Positions 56,144 through 63,810 of a stretch of 64,000 nt of DNA are shown piece after piece. The notes under the pieces were generated by a model, which was given only the letters and a program-made list of their open reading frames with translations, ran no database searches and was not told the origin of the DNA. Positions within the stretch are counted from its first letter, which is position 1. The number at the start of each line of letters is the position of its first letter. The position numbers and the translations under genes are program-made. The DNA comes from CAIJMI01 sp964448085 (GTDB lineage: Bacteria; Patescibacteriota; Microgenomatia; UBA10105; UBA927), in NCBI GenBank assembly GCA_964448085.1, contig CAYUUX010000001.1, positions 39,576-103,575 on the forward strand. The letters are read 5' to 3'.

Positions 56144-57144
56144 AACCAATTGCGTTTCGTAAATCCCTCTCTGCGCTTATTTTGTATCACAAAGGTTCCA
56201 AAGATGATGATGAAGATACGAGACTTTGTGCCAAAGGCGTAGCCGAAGCGCTACGTAAACGAGGACATGCAGTCAAAAAAATCGCTGTAACCGAAAAAAA
56301 CTGGCGCAGAGCTGTACAACTCCCTGGTGATGTCGTTTTTAATCTTGTCGAAGACGACACATGGAACCTTTATTTACGTGTCGGTCACAGATTAGAACAA
56401 TTAGGCAGAGCTCAGGTTGGCCACGATATGAAAAGTTTTCGCTATGCCATCAATAAATCATGGGTTAAAAGAAAAATGACGAAAGGACATATCGCCACCC
56501 CCCAATATAAAATATATAACCGGCGATCAACCATCAACGCTGGAGGATTACTCTACCCACTTATTGTCAAACCCTCTAACCAACATGCAGGCATCGGCAT
56601 ATCCCAAGCTTCTGTGGTGAATACGTTTTCACAATTAAAAAAACGTGTGGAATATATTTTAGATCAGTACCCCGGGGAAGTTATTGTTGAACGGTTCATC
56701 AAAGGAAGAGAAATTCACGTCACCATTTTGGGTAACGGGGAAAATACAACCACTTTGCCGTATTGCGAAATCGGCTTCGGCAAAAAGGCAAAACCTCAGT
56801 GGAATATTTATACGTACGAAGCAAAATGGGATAAGAAATCGTGGGAATATTGGAATGCTCATGTCAATTCACCCGCTAAAATTTCCCCACGACTTCATGA
56901 AAAGATTCGAGATCTTGCATTGAAATCGTATGCGCTATTCAATTGTCGTGACATAGCACGTTTCGATTTTCGGATTGATTCGCGCGGTACCCCCTATATT
57001 ATTGATGTCAACATGAATCCCAGTCTTAATTATTATGATCAAGAGGATGCAACACTTGCCTCCGTCTATACCCTCAAATGGACCTACGACCAATTTATTG
57101 AAACCATCGCAAGTATTGCGTATCAAAGAACATTGCGTTCTTAA
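56140..57144 (+). CDS. D-alanine--D-alanine ligase-like ATP-grasp protein
   Basis: 334 residues. The ATP-grasp fold is visible: LIVKPSNQHAGIGISQASVV (the phosphate-binding Lys and Gly loop, about 138-157), VIVERFIKGREIHVTIL, and the metal-binding end FDFRIDSRGTPYIIDVNMNPSL with Asp, Glu-position Asp and Asn. An N-terminal lobe resembles Ddl (LCAKGVAEALRKRGHAV; VFNLVEDD). In Ddl the metal site is E-x-N-x-x-P; here it is D-V-N-M-N-P. It may be a dipeptide ligase for peptidoglycan or another amino-acid ligase. Confidence 0.8.
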   Translation: MKPIAFRKSLSALILYHKGSKDDDEDTRLCAKGVAEALRKRGHAVKKIAVTEKNWRRAVQLPGDVVFNLVEDDTWNLYLRVGHRLEQLGRAQVGHDMKSFRYAINKSWVKRKMTKGHIATPQYKIYNRRSTINAGGLLYPLIVKPSNQHAGIGISQASVVNTFSQLKKRVEYILDQYPGEVIVERFIKGREIHVTILGNGENTTTLPYCEIGFGKKAKPQWNIYTYEAKWDKKSWEYWNAHVNSPAKISPRLHEKIRDLALKSYALFNCRDIARFDFRIDSRGTPYIIDVNMNPSLNYYDQEDATLASVYTLKWTYDQFIETIASIAYQRTLRS

Positions 57145-57488
57145 TGAGACGTGAGTCTTTGCAGAAAAAATATTCCTACACCGATACAGGCTATGGAAAA
57201 TAATGCTTGTATGTTCAATAACTCCTTGAGTGGTGTTTTTGTCGCAACACCGGAAAGAATATATCCAAACACAGCAGTCCCTGCGGACCATAAGGGAACA
57301 AATAACCGTAACACCTGTCCACGATCCTGTAATTTGAAAATGAAAAACCAGACGAAAAAAGCAGACACTATCGCATACAACAGAAGCAATGGATCCTTTT
57401 TGTTTCCGTCGATATATTGTTGGTAAAAAATATACGCTAATATATCACCAAGAAATGAAAGGAGAAAAAAGAGAATTCCTATAATCAT
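57141..57488 (-). CDS. Small four-helix membrane protein
   Basis: 115 residues, almost entirely four membrane helices (about 1-20, 31-49, 57-77 and 92-111), with short charged loops and a basic end. It resembles small multidrug-resistance/EamA-half or DMT-like proteins in size, and the terminal QRLTSH is polar, but I cannot name it. The ATG is at 57488 (a TTG lies directly before); a TTGCGA-17-TATTAT promoter ends 8 nt upstream, so the mRNA is likely leaderless. Its end overlaps the ATP-grasp gene by 4 nt. Confidence 0.55.
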   Translation of the reverse strand: MIIGILFFLLSFLGDILAYIFYQQYIDGNKKDPLLLLYAIVSAFFVWFFIFKLQDRGQVLRLFVPLWSAGTAVFGYILSGVATKTPLKELLNIQALFSIACIGVGIFFLQRLTSH

Positions 57489-57496
57489 CAACTACG

Positions 57497-57525
57497 ATAA
57501 TACACACCCCATTTGGGAATCGCAA
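57497..57525 (-). promoter_or_regulatory. Promoter of the small membrane-protein gene
   Basis: TTGCGA (57520-57525), 17 nt, TATTAT (57497-57502) on the minus strand, 8 nt before ATG 57488; leaderless. It lies between the end of rpsI and this gene, so the gene is not dependent on the ribosomal operon. Confidence 0.6.
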
Positions 57526-57540
57526 CTTTTCCAGTCAGAC

Positions 57541-57999
57541 TTACCGTTTTGGAGATTGTCGCCTTGCACGAGCCTTTCGTGCAAATCCGGCTTTTCTGCG
57601 TTCTTTGGCACGTGGATCACGGGTCATGAATCCTCGTTTTTTCAGAATAGGACGGAACTTTTCTTTATCTACCTTTTCCAGTGCACGTGATATCGCATGG
57701 ATAACCGCACCAAGCTGGCTATATAATCCACCACCTCTTGCAGTTATGGTAATTGCAAACCTTCCGACTGTATTGGTCGTCCTAAACGGTTCCATATACA
57801 TCTTTTTCAACACTTCACCTGGGAAATATGACTCTATGGATCTTCCGTTTACGGTCATATCGCCCTTTGCCATTGTCTTTCCCGCAATAGTAACGGACTC
57901 ATCTTTTACCACATGCATTCTCGCACGTGCTGTCGCAGTCTTTCTTCGACCGACCGCTTCATAATATGATGTTTGCTCTGTTTTTGCTGTTTTATCCAT
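57541..57999 (-). CDS. rpsI: 30S ribosomal protein uS9
   Basis: 152 residues. YYEAVGRRKTATARARMHV at the start, GGGLYSQLGAVIHAISRALEK and the C-terminal RKAGFARKARARRQSPKR whose last Lys-Arg contacts the P-site tRNA. A short N-terminal extension of about 10 residues is extra. It is last in the ribosomal operon after rplM (3-nt gap). Confidence 0.96.
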   Translation of the reverse strand: MDKTAKTEQTSYYEAVGRRKTATARARMHVVKDESVTIAGKTMAKGDMTVNGRSIESYFPGEVLKKMYMEPFRTTNTVGRFAITITARGGGLYSQLGAVIHAISRALEKVDKEKFRPILKKRGFMTRDPRAKERRKAGFARKARARRQSPKR

Positions 58000-58002
58000 A
58001 AC

Positions 58003-58428
58003 TTATGTTTCAAATTGTTTTTTATACGGGTGCTCTGTTTCTGCAAACAAATACAATCTGGTTATCAACCGATCACGAAGTTTATTTTTTGGCAACATAC
58101 CCCAGACTGCATGCCGCACAAGTTCGGTAGGATTTTCCTGACGGATTTGCCACAATGCTTTTTCTTTGCGACCACCAGGATATCCAGAATAATTGGAATA
58201 AAACTTATCTTTCTCTTTTTTTCCTGTTACTGCAACATATTTACAATTTGTGACCACCACATGGTCCCCACAATCCAGATTAGCAATAAAATTCGGCTTG
58301 TTTTTTCCAAGCAATTTTACGGCAATTTCCGTTGCGGCGTACCCCAACACTTTTCCTTTCACATCAACAAGGTGCCATGCTCGTAGAACTTCTTTTATTT
58401 TAGTGGCTTTTGTATATTGCGTTCTCAT
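58003..58428 (-). CDS. rplM: 50S ribosomal protein uL13
   Basis: 141 residues. RAWHLVDVKGKVLGYAATEIA, NLDCGDHVVVTNC and YSNYSGYPGGRKEKALW are the standard uL13 blocks. It is an early 50S assembly protein. It is 1 nt from rplQ and 3 nt from rpsI; the rplM-rpsI pair is joined to the alpha operon here. Confidence 0.96.
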   Translation of the reverse strand: MRTQYTKATKIKEVLRAWHLVDVKGKVLGYAATEIAVKLLGKNKPNFIANLDCGDHVVVTNCKYVAVTGKKEKDKFYSNYSGYPGGRKEKALWQIRQENPTELVRHAVWGMLPKNKLRDRLITRLYLFAETEHPYKKQFET

Positions 58429-58429
58429 A

Positions 58430-58900
58430 TTATTTCTTTATGGATTTTTTCACGGTCTTAGTTTTTGTTTCTTTTATTTTCGAAGCTGCTTTTTTCTCTT
58501 TCCCTTCCGTGCTTTTTTCCGCTTTCACCACCTCTTGTACAATTCTCGGATCCACGAAGGATATCTGTACGAGATCTTTTGCATCACTTCCGGTAAGGCC
58601 GAAGCGAAGAATTCGGGTGTAACCACTGGATCGTGCCGCAAATCGCGTCTTTGCATCTTCCATGAGGAGTTTTACGGTACTGCCGTTCCCCAAATCTGCA
58701 AGGATTCGTCTATATGCGGGTTGGCCGCCTTTTTTCGCTCGGGTAATTAGTTTTTCTATCATGGATCGCATTGCTATTGCTTTTGCTTTTGTAGTGTTCA
58801 GTTTTCCATGTTGTATCAAGCTGCACGCAAGATTTCGCAGCAATTGTTTGCGCTGATCTTTCGTACGAGATAATTTCTTACCGAAATATGAATGGCGCAT
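58430..58900 (-). CDS. rplQ: 50S ribosomal protein bL17
   Basis: 156 residues. The core (about 1-115) has RHSYFGKKLSRTKDQRKQLL, TKAKAIAMRSMIEKLITRAK and TRILRFGLTGSDAKDLVQISF; a Lys/Glu/Ala-rich tail of about 35 residues (STEGKEKKAASKIKETKTK) extends beyond the usual length. It lines the exit-tunnel region. It is 3 nt after rpoA. Confidence 0.95.
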   Translation of the reverse strand: MRHSYFGKKLSRTKDQRKQLLRNLACSLIQHGKLNTTKAKAIAMRSMIEKLITRAKKGGQPAYRRILADLGNGSTVKLLMEDAKTRFAARSSGYTRILRFGLTGSDAKDLVQISFVDPRIVQEVVKAEKSTEGKEKKAASKIKETKTKTVKKSIKK

Positions 58901-58903
58901 AGA

Positions 58904-59824
58904 TTAGATAGATAACGTAACTCCCTTTTCACGCAATTTGTCAGCAATGACCGTTAATGATTTTGCCCCAAGATTTTTTATCTTCATCAAATCCGCATTC
59001 GGTGTATTGAGCAATTGACCTATCGTTTCTATACCACCGTTGGATAATGCATTTACTATGCGTGTCGGAATGTCCAATTCTTCAATACGCATCTTCATGA
59101 TTTCATCGGATACAGTGGGAGAGATGGTTTTCACTTCTTCCACGCTCGCTGTTTTCGGCTCATATATTTCATGAAAATAGGAAACGAGTATATGCGCCGC
59201 ATTTTTCAATGCATCAATAGGTGACTTGGTCCCATCCGTCCAAACATCCATAACCAATTTATCAAGATTCGTCATTCGACCAACGCGAGTTGCTTCCACC
59301 CGATAATTTACACGAACTATTGGAGAATAAAGTGCATCGAGGGGAATGACACCTATCTCATCAAGATGTTGTTCATCCGCCGTGACATATCCTAACCCTT
59401 TTTGCACGGTAAATTCTATATTTAATTCCGCTTTTTTATCAGCAAGAGTCCCTAAAACCAATTCCGGATTGACAATGGTAATACCTGCAGATGGTTCGAT
59501 ATCTCCAGCTTTCACTTCTCCCGGTCCTTTTTTGGAAAGCGTCATCTTACCTGAAGTCTCACCGTCTATCGTTAAACGTATCTTTTTAATGTTCAAGAGC
59601 AATTCAACGATATCTTCTTTTAATCCTGGAAACGTTGTGTATTGATGTTTCACTCCTTCGATCTTCACTGAGGTTACGGCCGAACCCGACAGCGACGTTA
59701 AGAGTACGCGGCGCAAACTATTACCCAAGGTTTGCCCATATCCTTGCGCAAGCGGTTCTATCACATACCTTCCGTATGCTTTCTCTTCAGCTTCTGTTTT
59801 TATAGAAAAATTTGGGTCTGCCAT
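58904..59824 (-). CDS. rpoA: DNA-directed RNA polymerase subunit alpha
   Basis: 306 residues. N-terminal dimerisation domain with EPLAQGYGQTLGNSLRRVLL (about residues 22-41) and the C-terminal domain with ELDIPTRIVNALSNGGIETI and LGAKSLTVIADKLREKG, which binds UP elements and activators. The length is a little short of E. coli (329) in the linker. It sits in the alpha operon between rpsD and rplQ. Confidence 0.98.
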   Translation of the reverse strand: MADPNFSIKTEAEEKAYGRYVIEPLAQGYGQTLGNSLRRVLLTSLSGSAVTSVKIEGVKHQYTTFPGLKEDIVELLLNIKKIRLTIDGETSGKMTLSKKGPGEVKAGDIEPSAGITIVNPELVLGTLADKKAELNIEFTVQKGLGYVTADEQHLDEIGVIPLDALYSPIVRVNYRVEATRVGRMTNLDKLVMDVWTDGTKSPIDALKNAAHILVSYFHEIYEPKTASVEEVKTISPTVSDEIMKMRIEELDIPTRIVNALSNGGIETIGQLLNTPNADLMKIKNLGAKSLTVIADKLREKGVTLSI

Positions 59825-59837
59825 AAATCGCTCTCCT

Positions 59838-60458
59838 TTAGCGTGAATAAAATTCTACTATGAGTTGTTCATTTATATCTTCTGTCACATCTGCACGCTC
59901 GGGACTTCGGACAATCTTCCCAACCGGACCTTTCCGTTCTATCCACGATGGCATGATTGGACTTTTTTCATCCAAAAGCTTCTTCACCGCGGGAATTTCT
60001 AGTCCTTTTGGACGTAAGGAAATAACATCATCAATATCAACCCGATAGGAGGGGATATTCACTTTCTGTCCGTTCACCAACACGTGTCCATGATTGACTA
60101 TCTGTCGTGCCGAGGCGCGCGTCGGTGTCATATTCATGCGAAACAACACATTGTCCAGCCGTCGTTCCATAAATTCTATAAGCTTTTCTCCCGTATTTCC
60201 TTTCCACTTTTTTGCCTGTTCGAATGATTTCCGAAATTGCCTTTCCAACACACCATACAGACGCTTCACTTTCTGCTTTTCTCTCAGTTGTAAACCATAA
60301 TCTGAAGATTTTCTTTTTCCCTTCACGCCATGTTGCCCGGGAATAATAGTCATACGTTTCAACAATTCTGCATGCGCATGTGATCCTATGGTTTTTAAAC
60401 CAAGATCCATTCCTTCCCGACGTGCTAATCTATTTTTTGGTCCGGTATATCGTGCCAT
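59838..60458 (-). CDS. rpsD: 30S ribosomal protein uS4
   Basis: 206 residues, normal length. ARYTGPKNRLARREGMDLGL at the start, LRERMKLKRLYG-like LREKQKVKRLYGVLERQF, and the S4 RNA-binding domain RLDNVLFRMNMTPTRASARQ with HVLVNGQKVNIPSYRV. There is no zinc cysteine cluster. It nucleates 30S assembly. Confidence 0.97.
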   Translation of the reverse strand: MARYTGPKNRLARREGMDLGLKTIGSHAHAELLKRMTIIPGQHGVKGKRKSSDYGLQLREKQKVKRLYGVLERQFRKSFEQAKKWKGNTGEKLIEFMERRLDNVLFRMNMTPTRASARQIVNHGHVLVNGQKVNIPSYRVDIDDVISLRPKGLEIPAVKKLLDEKSPIMPSWIERKGPVGKIVRSPERADVTEDINEQLIVEFYSR

Positions 60459-60459
60459 A

Positions 60460-60831
60460 TTATACTCTCCTCTTTTTCTTCGGTCTCACACCATTGTGAG
60501 GAATGGGTGTGACATCAGCTATTAATGTAATATTTAAACCAACAGCGCGTAATGCACGAAGCGCGGCATCACGACCAGCACCAGGTCCTTTAATAAACAC
60601 TTCGATATCTCTCATGCCATTGTCTAATGCTTTTCTTGCAATAGATTCAACGGCAGAAGTTGCTGCAAACGGCGTCGCCTTTCTGGCACCTTTAAATCCC
60701 ACTAATCCCGAAGAACTCCAATATAACGCATTCCCCTTCGTGTCGGTAATCGTCACAAGAGTATTATTAAACGTAGCAGTAATGAAAACTTTTCCGTGTT
60801 CAACTGCTTTGACTGTTGTATGTGTTGCCAT
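60460..60831 (-). CDS. rpsK: 30S ribosomal protein uS11
   Basis: 123 residues. GKVFITATFNNTLVTITDTKGN, FKGARKATPFAATSAVESIA and the C-terminal DVTPIPHNGVRPKKKRRV are diagnostic. It forms part of the platform at the mRNA exit. It follows rpsM by 9 nt. Confidence 0.97.
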   Translation of the reverse strand: MATHTTVKAVEHGKVFITATFNNTLVTITDTKGNALYWSSSGLVGFKGARKATPFAATSAVESIARKALDNGMRDIEVFIKGPGAGRDAALRALRAVGLNITLIADVTPIPHNGVRPKKKRRV

Positions 60832-60840
60832 AATGTTCCT

Positions 60841-61260
60841 TTATGCTGCTTTCGCTGTATCTGCTGGTTTGGTTTCCTGTTTTGCCCTATCGTCCTTTTT
60901 CAGTGCTCCGACTGTTAAACGCTTCCCGCGTTTGGTTCGGGCATTTGATCGTGTCCGTTGTCCTCGTGCAGGTAATTTTTTTGCGTGGCGGTTCCCACGA
61001 TAAGAATTGATTTCTCTGAGACGTTTGATATTTTGGGCGATATGCTGTCGAAGATTTCCTTCAACCATGAAGGTTTTTTCTATTACCTTTGCGATATGGC
61101 TCACTTCCTCGTCCGTTAATGTTTTTGCCCGTCGTGCAGGATCAAGATTTGCCGCTTTCAATACGTCCAGCACGTTGGTTCTGCCGATACCATAAATATA
61201 CGTTAAAGCGATATCCAATCGCTTTTCATTTGGTATGTCTACTCCTGCAATACGTGCCAT
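60841..61260 (-). CDS. rpsM: 30S ribosomal protein uS13
   Basis: 139 residues. RIAGVDIPNEKRLDIALTYI, GIGRTNVLDVLKAANLDP and the basic RGNRHAKKLPARGQRTRSNA are typical. An additional Lys/Ala-rich tail (KKDDRAKQETKPADTAKAA) extends about 20 residues past the usual end. It contacts 23S rRNA in intersubunit bridges. Confidence 0.97.
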   Translation of the reverse strand: MARIAGVDIPNEKRLDIALTYIYGIGRTNVLDVLKAANLDPARRAKTLTDEEVSHIAKVIEKTFMVEGNLRQHIAQNIKRLREINSYRGNRHAKKLPARGQRTRSNARTKRGKRLTVGALKKDDRAKQETKPADTAKAA

Positions 61261-61262
61261 AA

Positions 61263-61376
61263 TTATCCTTGTCGTTGTTTGTGTTTTGGATTCTCACAAA
61301 TTACAAAAACACGTCCGCGCCGTCGGACTATCTTACATTTGTTACACATCGGTTTTATGCTCGCGCGTACTTTCAT
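61263..61376 (-). CDS. rpmJ: 50S ribosomal protein bL36
   Basis: 37 residues. MKVRASIKPMCNKCKIVRRR followed by GRVFVICENPKHKQRQG. The zinc ribbon ligands C11, C14, C27 and H32 are all present, so this is the zinc-binding C+ form. It lies 2 nt before rpsM and 5 nt after infA, the normal order. Confidence 0.97.
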   Translation of the reverse strand: MKVRASIKPMCNKCKIVRRRGRVFVICENPKHKQRQG

Positions 61377-61381
61377 AGTTT

Positions 61382-61600
61382 TTATCGAACTCTGTATGTA
61401 ATTCTACCTTTTGTTTTATCGTACGGTGTCATCTCTATCCTTACCCTGTCTCCCGGCATGATACGAATATAGTTTAATCGCATCTTTCCTGACAAATGAC
61501 ACAAAACAATCATTTCGTTTTGTAGCCTCACTCGAAATAACGTATTCGGCAAACATTCCAAAACCTCTCCTTCAATTTCTATATTTCCCTGATGTGCCAT
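61382..61600 (-). CDS. infA: Translation initiation factor IF-1
   Basis: 72 residues, one OB fold. IEIEGEVLECLPNTLFRVRLQN and KMRLNYIRIMPGDRVRIEMTPY are signature. It blocks the A site during initiation and modulates IF-2 and IF-3. The 61601-61675 gap before it contains complementary AACCC/GGGTT segments that could form a leader stem; nothing definite. Confidence 0.97.
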   Translation of the reverse strand: MAHQGNIEIEGEVLECLPNTLFRVRLQNEMIVLCHLSGKMRLNYIRIMPGDRVRIEMTPYDKTKGRITYRVR

Positions 61601-61675
61601 AAATACGCAATAATAAACCCACCGCCCGACATCATTTTAAGATTGTCTTATAGCGGGTTAGGGCTTTATTTTACC

Positions 61676-62440
61676 TCATACATCGCTTTTGGTCAACACG
61701 GCGCTTTGTCCGTCTTGCACCAAGATCGTGTGTTCAAATGTTGCTGTCATTGATCGATCTTTTGAAGCTAAAGCCCACCCATCATCATTGACGTATTCTA
61801 TATTTCCTTTCCCTTCTGCATAGATCACTTCAATAGCAAGGGTCATGCCATTAACCAAAAGCGGCGTGTGCACAATATCACCTCTGACGTATTCCGGTAT
61901 CATCGGTTCTTCATGAAGAATCTTCCCCACACCATGACCTGTAAGATCTTTTATTACGCTGTATCCAGCCGCCTCAATTGTTGTTTGTATTGCATGTGAG
62001 ATATCCCCGACGCGATTTCCCGCCATAGCCGCTTGAATGGCTTTCCACAACGCTTCTTCCCCGATATGCAAAAAACGTAATTTATTTTCATCCTTGTGAT
62101 TGCCGACAATGATAGACCATGCAGTGTCAGTATGCAGTCCTTCATAAATCATACCGATATCGATGGTAAAAACATCTCCCTCCTGAAGTATGTATGAGGA
62201 AGGTATACCGTGGACAACAACATCATTAACACAAAGACACGTTGCCCACTGATAATCCTCTACTGTCGAAAATGAAGGAGTACCCCCTTCTTCTTGTATT
62301 CTTTTCTGGGCATATGTTTCTAAATCAATAAGTTTTGTTCCTGGTAGAGAACGCGCAAGCAATTCCTGCAATATAGTTCCCAGTTTTGCTCCCCCCATCT
62401 GCATAGAACAAATTTCTTGCGGAGTTTTCACTGATATCAT
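61676..62440 (-). CDS. map: Methionine aminopeptidase, type I
   Basis: 254 residues. Dinuclear metal ligands: VFTIDIGMIYEGLHTDTAWS (two Asp), DLTGHGVGKILHEEP (His), and AIEVIYAEG (Glu), plus the last Glu in TATFEHTILV. It removes the initiator methionine from nascent chains at the ribosome exit. Start overlaps cmk by 4 nt (ATGA). Length is standard. Confidence 0.96.
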   Translation of the reverse strand: MISVKTPQEICSMQMGGAKLGTILQELLARSLPGTKLIDLETYAQKRIQEEGGTPSFSTVEDYQWATCLCVNDVVVHGIPSSYILQEGDVFTIDIGMIYEGLHTDTAWSIIVGNHKDENKLRFLHIGEEALWKAIQAAMAGNRVGDISHAIQTTIEAAGYSVIKDLTGHGVGKILHEEPMIPEYVRGDIVHTPLLVNGMTLAIEVIYAEGKGNIEYVNDDGWALASKDRSMTATFEHTILVQDGQSAVLTKSDV

Positions 62441-63123
62441 AAGAGGCGCCTTTTTCTCAACTCACCGACGATTGCATCTACTACCTCTTCCTGAGATAAA
62501 TCCGTCGAATCAAGCACCCAGGAATCTGGCAATTTTTGTAACGGATCTGTTGCTCGTTCGCTATCTTGCTTATCCCGAAGTCGTGTTTCCTCTATTACCT
62601 GTTTAATTGGATGATCGATTCCTTTTTGCTTCCATTGTTCATATCTTCTTCTCGCACGTTCTTCAAGTGTTGCGGTTAAATAAACTTTTAATTGTGCATT
62701 TGGCAATACACGCAATCCGATATCGCGGCCCTCCATAACAACTGGCTGGCCTTTCGCCATCTCCCGCTGTCTGGCTACCATAACAGCACGCACCCTGGGA
62801 AAAACGCTCACATCAGACGCTCCACTTGCCGCATCAGGCTCCATGATTCTCTCTGTGACATCTTTCCCGTTTAGTTTTGCAATAAATGTTGCCGTACTTC
62901 CTTTTTTAGGACGCACCAACTCAATCGTGCTTTTTCCCAATACAGCCATTATGGTATTTTCATCTTTCAATGATACTTGTTCATGAATACATGCAAGCGC
63001 AAGCATCCTATACATTGCTCCTGTATAGATATAGAGCAAATGCAATTCTTTCGCTAACCGAGCCGCGATGTCTCCTTTTCCCGCAGCAACCGGTCCGTCA
63101 ATGGCTATCTGCAATGATTTCAT
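62437..63123 (-). CDS. cmk: Cytidylate kinase
   Basis: 228 residues. P-loop IAIDGPVAAGKGDIA (about 6-20), GAMYRMLALACIH, EGRDIGLRVLPNAQLKVYLTA and the lid ARRRYEQWKQKG identify CMP kinase, which makes CDP and dCDP. It lies between adk and map with 4-nt overlaps on both sides, unusual for the adk-map junction. Confidence 0.94.
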   Translation of the reverse strand: MKSLQIAIDGPVAAGKGDIAARLAKELHLLYIYTGAMYRMLALACIHEQVSLKDENTIMAVLGKSTIELVRPKKGSTATFIAKLNGKDVTERIMEPDAASGASDVSVFPRVRAVMVARQREMAKGQPVVMEGRDIGLRVLPNAQLKVYLTATLEERARRRYEQWKQKGIDHPIKQVIEETRLRDKQDSERATDPLQKLPDSWVLDSTDLSQEEVVDAIVGELRKRRLL

Positions 63124-63731
63124 ACATTCGGACTTGCTAACTGATTTTTGTATTCTTGGACTGCGTGCATGATATCCGCGTGTACCTCTTCAATACTCCT
63201 GTTGGCATCGATATGAAGAAGCTTCGCGTTTGACGTTTTGTAATACTCCAACACCGCTTTTTCACCTTCTTTATAAATTGCCAAACGGCTTTTGATCCGT
63301 TCGGGTGAATCGTGGAGTTCCGTACTCCCCGGATACACAGGCCTTCCTCTTTTGATTAATCGTTCGTAAGAAACCGCTTCAGGTAAATCGAGAAAGAATA
63401 CGATGTCCACTTTATATCCGTATTTATCAATTTTATCATCCAAGAATTTTACCTGATCGATGTTTCTCGGAAACCCGTCCATGATCCAGGCACCTTTTGC
63501 ATCATCCTCCTTCAGTCTCCATTTCCACAACACTTCCATTTCACTATTGGCAACATATTTTCCTTCATCCAATGCCTGTTTACATACTGCGCCAATAATT
63601 CCTTTGTCGTTAGCTGCAGCGTCACGAACCAAATCCCCGCTTGTTAATACGGGTATCTTCAACTCATCTGCTAATAATTTTACCTGTGTTCCTTTACCCG
63701 ACCCTTCTGGACCAAAAAAAACTATATGCAT
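63120..63731 (-). CDS. adk: Adenylate kinase
   Basis: 203 residues. P-loop FFGPEGSGKGTQVKLLA (about 5-21), GDLVRDAA, GFPRNIDQVKFL and the lid-adjacent RLIKRGRPVYPGSTELHDSPE. The lid is a short non-zinc form without the four cysteines. It interconverts ATP, ADP and AMP. It lies after secY as in most bacteria; the 63732-63810 gap shows nothing recognisable. Confidence 0.94.
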   Translation of the reverse strand: MHIVFFGPEGSGKGTQVKLLADELKIPVLTSGDLVRDAAANDKGIIGAVCKQALDEGKYVANSEMEVLWKWRLKEDDAKGAWIMDGFPRNIDQVKFLDDKIDKYGYKVDIVFFLDLPEAVSYERLIKRGRPVYPGSTELHDSPERIKSRLAIYKEGEKAVLEYYKTSNAKLLHIDANRSIEEVHADIMHAVQEYKNQLASPNV

Positions 63732-63810
63732 GACGTATAAAACTCACTCCGTACTTCAAAAGCAATACCACGCGTCTGCTTCTCTCGCACGCTGTGAGAA
63801 TCCTTGAAAA

